DNA of 64,000 nt, taken from Spiroplasma corruscae. GTDB taxonomy: Bacteria > Bacillota_I > Bacilli_A > Mycoplasmatales > Mycoplasmataceae. This document shows positions 30,964 to 41,597 of this stretch, piece after piece (positions within the stretch are counted from its first letter, which is position 1; every line of letters starts with the position of its first letter). Location: contig NZ_CP022535.1 of NCBI RefSeq assembly GCF_002237575.1, positions 868,001-932,000 of the forward strand, read 5' to 3'. The translations under genes and the position numbers were made by a program. The notes under the pieces were generated by a model that was given only the letters and a program-made list of their open reading frames with translations, had not been told where the DNA came from and did no database searches.

Positions 30964-32314
30964 ATCTAAATTTATTAAATCCACCACCGAAATTTGGAAG
31001 TTTACCAGCCTTTAATGATTTCGCCATTTCTAGTACTTGTTTCTTACCTTTATCAAATTGATTTAGCAAATCATTATATTCTTTTTCTGTTCTACCAGAC
31101 CCTTTTATAATCCTTTGCTTTCTAGTCATCGCTTTTAAAACTCTTGGTTCTCTTCTCTCTTTTAAAGTCATAGAGCTCATTAAAATATTTGCTACCCTAA
31201 GTCTTTCTTGTGCTTGAGTAATTTGTTGTTCTGATACTTTACCATTCATACCAGGAACCATTTTCATGATTCCTCCTAAATTTCCCATTTTTGCAACTTG
31301 TTCAAGTTGATTTCTCAAATCTTCTAAATCAAACTGCCCAGCAAACATTCTTTTCATAGTTTTTTCCATTGTTCTTTGGTCAACAACGGAAGCCGCTTTT
31401 TCAAATAATGTATCAACATCACCCATTCCAAGAATTCTATCAGCCATTCTTTTAGGATGAAATTCAGCAAGAGCTCCAATACCTTCACCCTCACCAATAA
31501 ATTTAATTGGTAATTTAGTAATATGACTAATTGAAAGAGTTGCACCCCCACGTGCATCTCCATCTAACTTAGTTACAATTACACCTGTTAGTTTAAGTAA
31601 TTTATCAAATTCATTTGTAACATTAATAATATCTTGACCTGTCATCCCATCAACGGTAAGAATTATTTCAGATGGAGAGACTTCTTTTCTAATGTTGTTT
31701 AATTCTTTCATCAATTCTTTATCTATTTGAAGTCTACCAGCTGTATCTAAAATTATTACATCTACACCATTTTTTTCAGCATAATCTAATGCTTGTTTAG
31801 CTGTCTTAACAGGATCTTGTTTGCCTTTTTCAAAGATTTCTAAATCATTTTGTTGTCCTAATTCAACAAGTTGATCAATAGCACCTGGTCTATAAATATC
31901 AAGTGCCACTAATAGAGTTTTTTTGTTATGTTTTTTTGTTATTAAATGAGCAAGTTTACCAGCTGTTGTTGTCTTTCCAGCTCCTTGAAGACCAACCATC
32001 ATTATTACTGAAGGTTTTTTGTTAATTTCAATTGGCTTATTAACTTTTCCTAATATTTCTACTAATTCATCATGAACAAGTTTAACCATTTGTTGGTCAG
32101 CTCTTACACCTTGTTCAATGTATTGTCCAAGTGCTTTTTGTTCAATATTTTTTATTAAAGTTTTTACTACATCAATATTAACATCGGCTTCTAAAAATGC
32201 AAGTCTAATTTCTCTTAGTACTTCTTTAATATTTTCTTCATTTAAAGTCGTTTTTTTTAAATTTTTTTCAATCGACTTTTTCATTCTATTTGCTAAAAAA
32301 TCTCCAAAACCCAT
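30962..32314 (-). CDS. ffh: Signal recognition particle protein Ffh
   Basis: SRP54 GTPase that binds signal peptides together with the 4.5S RNA and targets ribosomes to the membrane. 450 residues: N domain, G domain with GLQGAGKTTT, DTAGRLQ and TKLDGDARGG, and a methionine-rich M domain carrying the RNA-binding RRxLxAMTRKQR-type SGSGR segment (KGSGRTEKE). All elements present; start with a GGAG site. Confidence 0.97.
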   Translation of the reverse strand: MGFGDFLANRMKKSIEKNLKKTTLNEENIKEVLREIRLAFLEADVNIDVVKTLIKNIEQKALGQYIEQGVRADQQMVKLVHDELVEILGKVNKPIEINKKPSVIMMVGLQGAGKTTTAGKLAHLITKKHNKKTLLVALDIYRPGAIDQLVELGQQNDLEIFEKGKQDPVKTAKQALDYAEKNGVDVIILDTAGRLQIDKELMKELNNIRKEVSPSEIILTVDGMTGQDIINVTNEFDKLLKLTGVIVTKLDGDARGGATLSISHITKLPIKFIGEGEGIGALAEFHPKRMADRILGMGDVDTLFEKAASVVDQRTMEKTMKRMFAGQFDLEDLRNQLEQVAKMGNLGGIMKMVPGMNGKVSEQQITQAQERLRVANILMSSMTLKERREPRVLKAMTRKQRIIKGSGRTEKEYNDLLNQFDKGKKQVLEMAKSLKAGKLPNFGGGFNKFR

Positions 32315-32355
32315 AATTTTCTCCTACTTCTAAAATTATAACATAGTAATATTTC

Positions 32356-33897
32356 TTAAATTTTTAGTGATTCACGTTTTTCTCTTATTATTGTTAAAGT
32401 AATTTCCCCCGGAGTTTTATTTATTTTATTAATTTTCTCTCTAAGCTGAATAATAAGTTTTTTCAAACTATAATCATCTATTATATTAGGGTTTACTATA
32501 ACTCTAATTTGTCTACCAGATTGAAGTACATATACTTTAGATACCCCCTGCTCTTCAAGACAAACCTGCTCAAGTTCTTCCATTCTAATAAAATAATCTT
32601 TAGCATCATTGTTTCTTGCACCTGGTCTTGCTGCACTAATTCCATCAGCAATAGCAACTATTTCTGCATAAATTGTTTCTTTTTCACAGTCACCGTGATG
32701 TGAATGAACTGCATTTACAATAACATGATCAATATTATGTTTTTTTAATATTTCTACACCAACACTTACATGAGTTCCTTCTTCTTCAAAATCCACTGCT
32801 TTACCTATATCATGAAGTAACCCTGCAATTAATGCTGTTTCTTTATTTAATTCTAATTTTGAAGCTATTTCTTTTGAAATTCTTCCAACTTCAATAGAAT
32901 GTTGTAAGGCATTTTGCCCATAACTTTGTCTATACTTTAATTTACCCAATAGATGTATTATCTCACTAGGAATTTTATTAACAATTTTTAAATCAACCGC
33001 AACCTTAAATCCAATCTCTTCAAACGTTTTTTCCAACTTTTCTGATTGAATAATAATTTGTTCTTCAATTGAAGCAGGTTGAATTCTCCCAGTTTTAACT
33101 AGTTGGCTCAAAACTTGAAAAGCAATTTCCCTTCTAATCGGATTAAATGAAGAAATAATAATTCTATTTGGAGTATCATCAACAATTATATCTACTCCAC
33201 AATACATCTGAAAAGTTTTTATATTTCTTCCTTCTTTACCAATAATTTTACCTTTTCATGAGTCGTCATCTAAATCAAAAATAGTAGTGTTTTTATCAGT
33301 AGTTACTTCAATATTACATTTTTGCATAGCATCAATTAACATTCTTGAAGCAACCTCCTTGGACTTGAATTTTAACATATCTTCTTTTTCTTTTATCTTT
33401 TCTGAAAGTTCATTAAAATAATTGCTTTCAATGAAATTAAGAAGTTCTTGTTTAGCTTGTTCAGCTGTAAAATTACTCGCTTTTTCAAGAAGTGCTATTG
33501 CTTTTTTTTCCTTTAATAATAAGTCATTTTTTATATTATTAATATTTATTTTCTCTTCTAAGATATATTGCTTATTAATATTTATATCGTTAATCTTAAT
33601 AATAACTTCTTCTCTTTGTAAATCTAATTCCTGCTCTTTAAGAAGGATTTCATTATTCCTTCTTTGAATGCTGTTTTTTGCCTCAAAGTTACTTTGAGCA
33701 ATCTCTTTTTTTGCTTCCGCTATTATCTTAAATTTTAGTTCATTTGCTTCGTCTTTTGCTTTTTGCATAACATATTTACGGCGACGAGAATTTAATACTA
33801 CTATTAGCGCTATTGATATAGCAATAACAACTAGGAATAATATTATAATTACCATAATATATGATTCGTCTCTAATAATTTCATTTGCTTCTAGCAT
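32356..33897 (-). CDS. rny: Ribonuclease Y
   Basis: Membrane-anchored endoribonuclease that starts mRNA decay. 513 residues in family order: an N-terminal membrane helix (about 13-35), a long coiled coil (40-195), a KH domain with GKIIGKEGRNIKTFQ spanning a Trp TGA, and an HD domain with LLHDIGKA and VHSHHGD. The ATG at 33895-33897 follows GGAG; an upstream TTG is disfavoured. It is the expected key decay nuclease in an organism without RNase E. Confidence 0.96.
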
Positions 33898-33992
33898 TGT
33901 ATTCTCCAATCCTATAAAGCGTGGATATTGCAATAATAATTACAACATATTGATTTTACATTAATTTACTTAGAAGATAAACTTTTTATTTA

Positions 33993-34035
33993 GTAAATAA
34001 CAAAAACACCTGGAAAAGGTGTTTTTGTTATTTAC
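33993..34035 (-). terminator. Terminator after recA
   Basis: Long stem of about 18 base pairs (AACAAAAACACC against GGTGTTTTTGTT at its core) beginning shortly after the recA stop. Confidence 0.9.
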
Positions 34036-34052
34036 TTAAATTATGTTTAATA

Positions 34053-35093
34053 TTATAGTTTCATAGCATCATTAAGTTTTAAATATATTTCATTATATTT
34101 TTCAGGGTTTTTCTTAAATCATTCTCTAACAGCATCTTTACCTTGACCTATTTTCTCGTCATTATATGAGTATCAAACACCAGACTTATTAATTACATTA
34201 TAAAGTGTTGCCATTTCAATTATTTCTAACTCTTGGTCAATACCTTTATTATAATTAATGACAATTTGACAAGTTTTGAATGGTGGTGCAACTTTATTTT
34301 TAACAATTTTTACTTTTATTTTATTTGCACTAGCTTCTCCATTAGTAGAAATTACTTCACCTTTTCTAACTTCAATCCGAACTGAAGAGTAGAATCTTAA
34401 AGCTCTTCCACCAGTTGTTATTTCAGGACTTCCAAATATAACCCCTACTTTTTCCCTCAACTGATTTATAAATATAACTATTGTATTAGTTTTTGATATA
34501 ATTCCATTTAACTTCCTTAGAGCCTTAGACATTAACCTTGCTTGTAAACCAATTTGTTGATCAGACATTTCACCATCTAGTTCAGCCTTAGGAACAAGGG
34601 CAGCAACAGAATCAACAACAACAACATCAATAGTGTTTGACTTAACAAGCATTTCTAAGATATCTAATGCTTGTTCACCTGTATCAGGTTGAGCAACAAT
34701 TAAATTGTTAATATCAACACCTATATTTTTAGCATACTTAGGATCAAGCGCATGTTCAGCATCAATAAATGCTGCACGACCACTACTTTTTTGTGCTTCT
34801 GCAATTACATGTAATGACAATGTAGTTTTCCCACTAGATTCTGGACCGAATATTTCAATTATTCTTCCTTTAGGCAATCCACCAATACCAATAGCTCTAT
34901 CTAGTAAAAAACTTCCTGTAGATATTGAGTCATGTTCAAGACTAACATTATCACCAAGTTTCATAATTGAACCCTTACCAAAAGTTTTTTCAATTTCTTT
35001 TAAAACGTTTTTGAATGCTGGGTCATCATATGGATTTTTTGACATATTTAATACAACCTCTTTTTCGTTATTTTCTAATATTTCTTTTATCAT
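34053..35093 (-). CDS. recA: RecA recombinase
   Basis: DNA strand-exchange ATPase. 346 residues with Walker A GPESSGKT, the [12 protein letters not shown] strand, DNA-binding loops ([21 protein letters not shown] and [19 protein letters not shown]) and a C-terminal domain read through TGA. TGGAGG precedes the ATG. It appears full length, in contrast to several spiroplasmas with a truncated recA. Downstream of cinA, as in many Firmicutes. Confidence 0.97.
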
Positions 35094-35139
35094 ATAACCT
35101 CCATTTATATATGTCGGTAAAAAAATAAAAATAATTAAC

Positions 35140-35601
35140 TTATTTTAAATAAATTAAAAAATCATTAATTACTTTATTTATTGCTAATAGTTTATATTTT
35201 TTTCTTGACATATTATCTGTTATACAAAACTTAGTTATATAATTTTTATCTTTATATCTAAAACCAATATATGATAATCCCTTAAGACTCTCATCCACAC
35301 TTGTGGGAGGGGCATAACCAGTGAAACCGAAAACGATATCGCTTTTTAATAAAACTTGCGTCTTAATTAACATTTGATTCAATGTCTGTTCTGAAACTGC
35401 ACTATACTTTTTAATTATTTTTTCATCAATACCTAGAACTTCAATTTTAAAATTATCTGAATAACAACAAAACCCACCCTTAAAATATTTACTTGAGTTT
35501 TTATAATTTGTAATTAAACTTGAGAACATACCACCAGTAAATGACTCACATGATGACGTTGTTAAGTTGTTTTTTTTCAGTAATTTTATTAAACTTCTCA
35601 T
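35140..35601 (-). CDS. CinA C-terminal domain protein (NMN amidohydrolase type)
   Basis: 153-residue protein equal to the C-terminal CinA domain alone (PncC type), which in other bacteria deamidates nicotinamide mononucleotide. [15 protein letters not shown] is the variant of the AESCTGGL motif, [11 protein letters not shown] and GFTGYAPPT follow. The N-terminal MoCF-like domain of full CinA is absent. It starts 24 bases after the 3' end of RNase P RNA and precedes recA. Confidence 0.88.
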   Translation of the reverse strand: MRSLIKLLKKNNLTTSSCESFTGGMFSSLITNYKNSSKYFKGGFCCYSDNFKIEVLGIDEKIIKKYSAVSEQTLNQMLIKTQVLLKSDIVFGFTGYAPPTSVDESLKGLSYIGFRYKDKNYITKFCITDNMSRKKYKLLAINKVINDFLIYLK

Positions 35602-35624
35602 AAAAAATCCTTAAAAATAATAGT

Positions 35625-35983
35625 GAGAATAACTTATCATAACCCACGTTCTGTAACAAATTAATGCATCAACTATCTATCTATCACAAAGTGATTCAGA
35701 AATTAATTCATTTCTTAATTTCTAATTCCTCTACCAAAATTTGAGTTTCTTGCTTGTGGAGTTTACCCGTTCCATTTCACTATTTCTAGCTAGTCGTCCC
35801 TGTGGCACTTTATAAAACTAATCATAGGACGAATCCCTTAGACTTGTTTAAGTCATTACCTTAAAAGGTATCTAGAGTTATTTTTTCCTCTAGCACAATC
35901 ACTACATCCATCTCAGGATGTGCAAGCGTGGAGTTTCCTCTATATTCTTTTTCAAATACAGCAGTTGATTCAAAATTATTCTC
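35625..35983 (-). ncRNA. rnpB: RNase P RNA, Bacillus (B) type
   Basis: Catalytic RNA that removes 5' leaders from tRNAs. The minus strand has the conserved core AGAGGAAACTCC, then CACATCCTGAGATGG, GTGCCACAGGGACGA, the AGAAATAGTGAAATGGAACGGG-type region, AAACTCAAATTTTGGTAGAGG (type B), GATAGATAGTTGATGC and the 3' signature ACAGAACGTGGGTTATGA. The ends are placed by an eight-base P1 pairing GAGAATAA/TTATTCTC. A TATAAT box lies five bases before the 5' end. Confidence 0.95.
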
Positions 35984-35987
35984 AATA

Positions 35988-35993
35988 ATTATA
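35988..35993 (-). promoter_or_regulatory. rnpB -10 box
   Basis: Perfect TATAAT whose expected start point coincides with the P1-defined 5' end of RNase P RNA. The -35 region is not convincing. Confidence 0.6.
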
Positions 35994-36038
35994 TTAACAC
36001 CATATACAACAAAAGAAAATATTTTTCTACTTATTGTT

Positions 36039-36593
36039 CTATAAAGCTGGGTCGTATTTAAATTTTTTTTCTAATTTATTGGTTTTACGTTTACTTATAC
36101 TATTTGATTTTTCAGTTTTTGCACTTAGCATTCCGAAGAAAGACCCTATTGTTATTAAAAAGCCGCTTAAACCACAAAATGTAAATAATAAACCTGTTAT
36201 TAAATTTCACAAACCATCGATTGATGGTGATAAAGTAATAAAATAAGGTATTGCTGAAGCGAATAGAAGTAATCCACCAAAAACAATTCCTATAAAATAT
36301 CCAATTCTTTGTTTAAAAGAAGTTCTAAAATTTATAAATACTAAATGCAATATTACTATAATTATGATTGATATAACAATTACAAATAAAACTCCTCCAA
36401 ATATTTCAAAATATTTTAATGTTTCATCAGCTAACGAAGCTAATCATTCACCTATATATTGAATATTTCTCAGACTACTTACAACAATTCTCCTAATACT
36501 CACCATAAAAACAGATAGACACATCAAAGGAACTGATGATGAGATTAAAAAAAATGATCCTATTCAAGATAATGTTTTACCAAATTTTAACAT
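36039..36593 (-). CDS. Four-helix membrane protein, 184 aa
   Basis: Not recognised. Hydrophobic segments at about residues 10-32, 58-82, 92-115 and 125-150, with a basic C-terminal tail rich in Lys and Ser. Three Trp TGA codons. GGAG before the ATG. It lies between gpsB and the RNase P RNA gene on the same strand. Confidence 0.78.
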
Positions 36594-36619
36594 TTTAACT
36601 TCTCCATTTATATTAATAT

Positions 36620-36955
36620 TTATTTATTATAATTTTCTTTTTCAAGATTAGATAATCTTTTTATAATAGAAGAGTTGTTAACTCCAGATCTAGTTAATTT
36701 TTCTAATTGTTCTTCTGTATTTCTCAGTAGAGAAACTTTTTCTTCTAATTCTTTAATAAGTTTCATGTTTTTTTGCTCTAATTCTTTAATCTTAGCAGAA
36801 AATCTTGGCTCCACTTCCTCAAAATATTTATAATCTTCTAAAACCATATCCAAAAATGAGTCAACTTCTTCTACTTTGTACCCTTTATATTCAACTTCAA
36901 AATCTTTTTCTAATATATCTGTTTTTGATAACTTTAAATAACCCTTATTTTTCAT
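36620..36955 (-). CDS. gpsB: DivIVA/GpsB-family cell-division protein
   Basis: 111 residues with the DivIVA N-terminal fold: DILEKDFEVEYKGYKVEEVDSFLDMV, followed by a long coiled coil. GpsB coordinates septal proteins in walled Firmicutes; its task in a wall-less cell is unclear. The gene lies upstream of rnpB with one gene between, the same neighbourhood as in Bacillus and Listeria, which favours GpsB over DivIVA. Confidence 0.85.
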   Translation of the reverse strand: MKNKGYLKLSKTDILEKDFEVEYKGYKVEEVDSFLDMVLEDYKYFEEVEPRFSAKIKELEQKNMKLIKELEEKVSLLRNTEEQLEKLTRSGVNNSSIIKRLSNLEKENYNK

Positions 36956-37032
36956 ATATTTACCCTTTTTTTAATTATAACAATAATATAAGAAAAATTA
37001 TTAATAATTTATCCTTACTTATTTTTTATAAA

Positions 37033-37060
37033 ATAAAAAACGATTTGTAAAATCGTTTAT
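37033..37060 (-). terminator. Terminator after the 802-aa lipoprotein gene
   Basis: AAACGATTT/AAATCGTTT stem with a TAC loop and T-rich tail on the minus strand. Confidence 0.85.
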
Positions 37061-37081
37061 TAAAAAGTTATTTCTTTAAAA

Positions 37082-39490
37082 TTAATATATATTATAAAAT
37101 TCTTTATTTTCATTATTGTATGATTTAATATCAACCACTACCCAGTGCGGATTGTTAACATCGTTACTTATATTTTGTCATACTAAGTTATATTTATGGT
37201 TAACAGTCTTATAATTTTCACCTTTACCATCATATTTTATTAAATCATCATCAGTTAGGTTGTATTGTTTCTTACCAAGAACTTCTCCTGAAATTTTTGT
37301 AGTATCTACTTTACTTTTTAAGTCATCATTACTTAAATAACCTTCTTGATATTTTAATATTGTCTGATAAGGATTAAAATTCTCTGGTACATCAACTTTT
37401 TTAGTTTGTTGATCTGCATTTGAGTCTGCATCACCAACTCCATTATATTCAAGTGTGAATTCCATTTTTGCATTTAATTCTGATGGATCTGTTGATGTGA
37501 TTTTTACATTTGATGTTTTTCAATATTTTTCATCATAAATATATTGAAGTGCGTTTTCATGAACTTCTTTCATTGCACCATTAACAGCATCTTTTAAAAC
37601 AGAAAATAAATTATCTAGTTCCTTAACACCGTCAATGCTTTGGTTTGTTATTAAATTGTAAGCATTATACATATAAGAATCTTCAGTATATTTTTTATTT
37701 GTTGAGTCATAACCAAGAGCCTTAATTAACTTCAATTTTTGAGTTCTTGATAAATCAGCAAGACCAATATCATTATATTGATTTTTTAAAGTAGATAATA
37801 ATTCTTTTGTATCATTATTTGCTAATTTATTATATACGTTGCTTATTAAACTTAATAAATTAACTCCACCATCTCCATTTTTGCCAATAACATTTTTTCA
37901 AGCGTCTAATCCCATACCATTAATTGAAAAACCAAAGAAACTTACTCCATCAATAATAATTTTGTATGAATTATAAAAAGTATTATTTTTATCTAAGAAA
38001 ACTTTATTAGTAAATTCTAGTTTTTCCTCATCGGTGCCTAATTTATTTTGAACAACTTGTAGTTGTTTTAAAAAACTTGATACATTTTGTAAATTATCTA
38101 ATTGATCATCGTTTGTATCATCATCATTATTGTTATAAATACTTGTAATAGAAATTTTATTTGGGTCAGGACTAAGTAAATCAAATATGCTATTTAGGGG
38201 TTTTCTTACATTGATTAATTTATCAAAAATATTTTGATCAAAACCTTTGCTAATCAAATAGTCTTTCATATCGCTACTTTTTTGTATGCCATTAATTACA
38301 TCCATGGCATTATAGATCAATCCATAAGCAACATATTGCATAATCAATTCGGTTTGATTTGCTTTTTTAGTTAAAATTGGTGTCATAAAGTTTATAAAAT
38401 TTAATAATGACTCAGAACCAAAGTCAGATTCAGTTATACTACTTTTTAAACTTGAAATATTATTAATATACCCATTTATGTTTTGCTCACCAGCTGTATT
38501 GGATAATAATGATCCAATTTTATTAAATTTCATACCATTTACTTCTGAAGAATATTTATCTTCACTATCTTTTGAATTTCTTGATTTATAGTTTAAGTCC
38601 TCCGGAAGTTTACTTTCAACTTTATTATTTTTTATTTTATTTGCATTGTAAGCGCCTTTACCATTAGAAACTATTGAATTATAGTATAGATAACCCGATC
38701 CATTTGTTCCACCTTTAGAATCGTTTGAAGCACTTTTTGGACTTGAAGTACCGTTTGTGTCACCAGGGAATGCTCCATCATAACCTTTATCTAATAAGTA
38801 ATTTGTTAATGCACCAGTATCTTGAATTCCTCAAGATAAGTTTCTTCTATTTTCATCTTTTGATAATGCTAAATTTTTATCAAATCCGGCTAATATCCCA
38901 AGTTCATTATCACTTGATTTATTAAAACCTGTTCCTCCAGTTGTGTTAAAAGAATCTTGAAAACTTCCTTTTCTAATAAAGTTAGTATAAAAATCGTCCT
39001 CATACATTCCCATAACATAACTTGCAAAAACACCTGAGTAATTATCATTATTAATTCTTTCTAACGATGGTGCTAACAATGATTTATATTTATTTAAAGA
39101 AGTAGAAAAATTTATATCTTCATTGTTATATTTGTATGTAACAGGCATTTTTAATGCTGTTGGTGTTGGTGATAAATACATTGATAGAATTTCATTAAGG
39201 TTATAATTCAAATTTTCGTGTTTACTTGCAAGTATTAATTTTGAAATCATTTCAGCTCCTGATTTCATTTGATTTTGTAAATCAGTTAAATTGGTGCTAG
39301 GTTTGTCTACATCATTTCCATTATTTCCATTGTCGCCATTATTTCCATTGTCCCCATTATTTCCATTGTCGCCATTATTTCCATTGTCTCCATTATTTAC
39401 ACCGTCATCATTCTTTCCACAACTTACCACAGTTGTAACTGGTGTACTAAAAAAAGTCAAAGACCCTAGAATCTTAATTAGTTTTTTCAT
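37082..39490 (-). CDS. Surface lipoprotein, 802 aa, with GDNGNN repeats
   Basis: Signal peptide of type II with lipobox TTVVSC and lipidated Cys24. Next comes a flexible spacer of four six-residue Gly-Asp-Asn repeats, then a large domain with no recognised family and many Asn, Asp and Lys residues. Eight or so Trp TGA codons. Start with AAAAGGAG. It lies directly downstream of a membrane-protein gene with no terminator between, so the two may be co-expressed. Function unknown; likely exposed on the cell surface. Confidence 0.85.
39320..39391 (-). repeat. Four 18-bp tandem repeats in the lipoprotein gene
   Basis: Plus-strand unit ATTATTTCCATTGTCGCC at 39320-39337, 39338-39355, 39356-39373 and 39374-39391, with single-base differences between copies. 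It encodes the spacer behind the lipid anchor; copy-number change stays in frame. Confidence 0.88.
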
Positions 39491-39532
39491 TTTTTTCTCC
39501 TTTTCAATCTAAACTTTCATTAAAATTAAAAA

Positions 39533-40231
39533 TTATGGAGAAACACTTCATTTATTATAAGTATTTAATTTAATGATACGAAACAATATATTGTTTTTAA
39601 ATAGAAACACAAAAACTTTTAGAATACAGTTATATACTAATTCTACTTTTTTCTTGAATGTAATATTTTTGTAGAAAAAAAATCCAATTAAAAGTAAGAA
39701 TAATTTTTTCAACACTAAATTAATTATATATTTGTTAATTAGATATATTTTTTGGACTAAAATTAAAATTACTTTATAAGAGTTAATGTAAATAGCAAGG
39801 AAATTAAAAACTAAAAATATTATTGATAATATAAAGTTGCTCATAATAAAGTTATTACTTATGGATTTAGAATTATATTTATCTTTATCAAGTAAATTTT
39901 TAATCTCTAATAATTTATGATCTGTTTTCATATTTATAATATTTTTTACTTTCAAACCTATAATTAATGCTATTGTCGAAATTATAATTATAATTATTAA
40001 TAAATTTATTACTATTAAATTTATGTTTCTTTCCTTATAATTAAATTTTTTAATAATTACGCAAAAAGATAGTAATAAGATAGCAAAATCAAAGTAAGCA
40101 GTTAATTTACTTAATAAAAGATTATCTAATATAAAAATTAAAACATTAAAAATTATTAATAAAACAAAACAAGATATAATAATATCTTTACAATTTACTA
40201 ACTTTTTTAAATTTAGATTATCTTTTTTCAT
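39533..40231 (-). CDS. Multi-pass membrane protein, 232 aa
   Basis: Not recognised. About five hydrophobic segments (residues 18-40, 45-62, 72-95, 130-155, 185-200) with Lys-rich loops. The ATG at 40229-40231 has no ribosome binding site; a TATAAT box ends six bases before it, so the mRNA is probably leaderless. A GTG five codons upstream is the alternative. It precedes the 802-aa lipoprotein. Confidence 0.75.
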
Positions 40232-40237
40232 ACAATA

Positions 40238-40243
40238 ATTATA
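40238..40243 (-). promoter_or_regulatory. -10 box directly before a start codon
   Basis: TATAAT on the minus strand six bases before the ATG at 40231, the same geometry as at trmFO. The 200 bases beyond it, up to 40444, are AT-rich with no gene. Confidence 0.5.
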
Positions 40244-40444
40244 CACTCACAGTTTTATTTTGGAAGATTTGCGTAACTCAAAGAGTTGATAAACAATAAT
40301 ATAAATGTATTATTAATGGTCATTATTGAACATAAAAAGTTTTTTAAATATTTAAAAATAATACATAACTTATATTTAGATTTTCTAAAAAAACTAAACA
40401 AGATATATTAAGTTACATTAATAAATTAAAATAAATAACTTAAC

Positions 40445-41596
40445 CTATTTTAATTTATGATTACTAACATATTCATTATAATTAGGCTTATCACTATTAA
40501 TTTCTTTTAAAAAACCAGGATTAGCCACTGTATTATCAAAATAATATTTTGAAATTGTGCCATCTTTTGTAAATCTAAACTCATATGAAGCATTTTCATG
40601 TAAATAATCAGCTTCCTTTGCAAACTCAGCATTTACATTAATTTCACCATCCTGTTTATCACTATTTGTATTACTTAATACTTTACCAGTTAAATAAGTT
40701 TCATCACAAGATGCTGTATTTTCGTTAGATTTAGAAGTAGGAAATATGTGATCTCCTCCTCATTCTCTATAATCAATATTATCTCCATTTGTTCCCGAAA
40801 CATAGCAAAAGTTTGGGTTAATTTTATCAACAAAATTTTTTCCTAATGAGTTTTTACTACCATGATGAGCAACTTGATATATATTTACATTTGTAAATTG
40901 TAAAACCTTATTATTTACTAAACGATCACCTAAACCTTGTTCTGCATCACCTGGTAATAATATTGATTTATTGTTTACTTTAAAGTATATAATTGATGAA
41001 GCATTATTTTCATCTTTAAAAGAAAGTTTTTTCATATAATCAGCTTCAGAATAACTTCAGTTGTAAAAATCAATACTTAAAAAGCTATATTTATCTGAGA
41101 AATTTCATAAATTTGTATTATTACTTACATATATTATTTCATTATCATATGTAGATTTACTCTTATCTGTAACAAACCTACTTTTTAATTTTTCACCATT
41201 AAATGGTAAAACAATATTTGCTACATCGAAATTTTTAGTTACTGTATCTAAGTTGCCGTAATGGTCACTATGATTGTGACTTATAAATATAGCTTCTATA
41301 CTTTCTACACCAGTTCATTTCATAAAGTTTGTTGCAAATTCATTACCTTTATGTTTTAAACCCTTTCACTCTGCATCTTTACTTAGACCAATTCCGGCGT
41401 CAAATAATATTGCCTTTGAACCTACCTTGAGATAAGAAAATAAACCATTACCAATTGATAAACTATAATAAGATATTTGATTATCTTCAACTTCATTATT
41501 ACTATATGGTTGTGTATTTGAATTACAAGATGTTATGGTTGAGCAAGATAAGGAAACCAAAGAAATTGAACTAAATAATAAAATTATTTTTTTCAT
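40445..41596 (-). CDS. Metallo-beta-lactamase-fold lipoprotein
   Basis: 383 residues. Type II signal peptide with lipobox TITSC near residue 24, then an MBL-fold hydrolase with the metal motif HNHSDH (residues 107-112), LLPGDAEQG and VAHHGSKNS, the pattern of the ComEC C-terminal domain. It is probably a metal-dependent phosphodiesterase or nuclease on the outside of the cell. It begins two bases after the malG-type permease gene and is the last gene of the sugar operon. ComEC channel parts are absent. Confidence 0.88.
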
Positions 41597-41597
41597 A

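Noticed and set aside
34705-35097. Plus-strand frame opposite recA
   Set aside because: It mirrors the recA coding sequence and has no start signal.
39320-39391. Second repeat cluster considered as CRISPR
   Set aside because: The units are contiguous, coding and in frame in a lipoprotein; no spacers and no cas genes.
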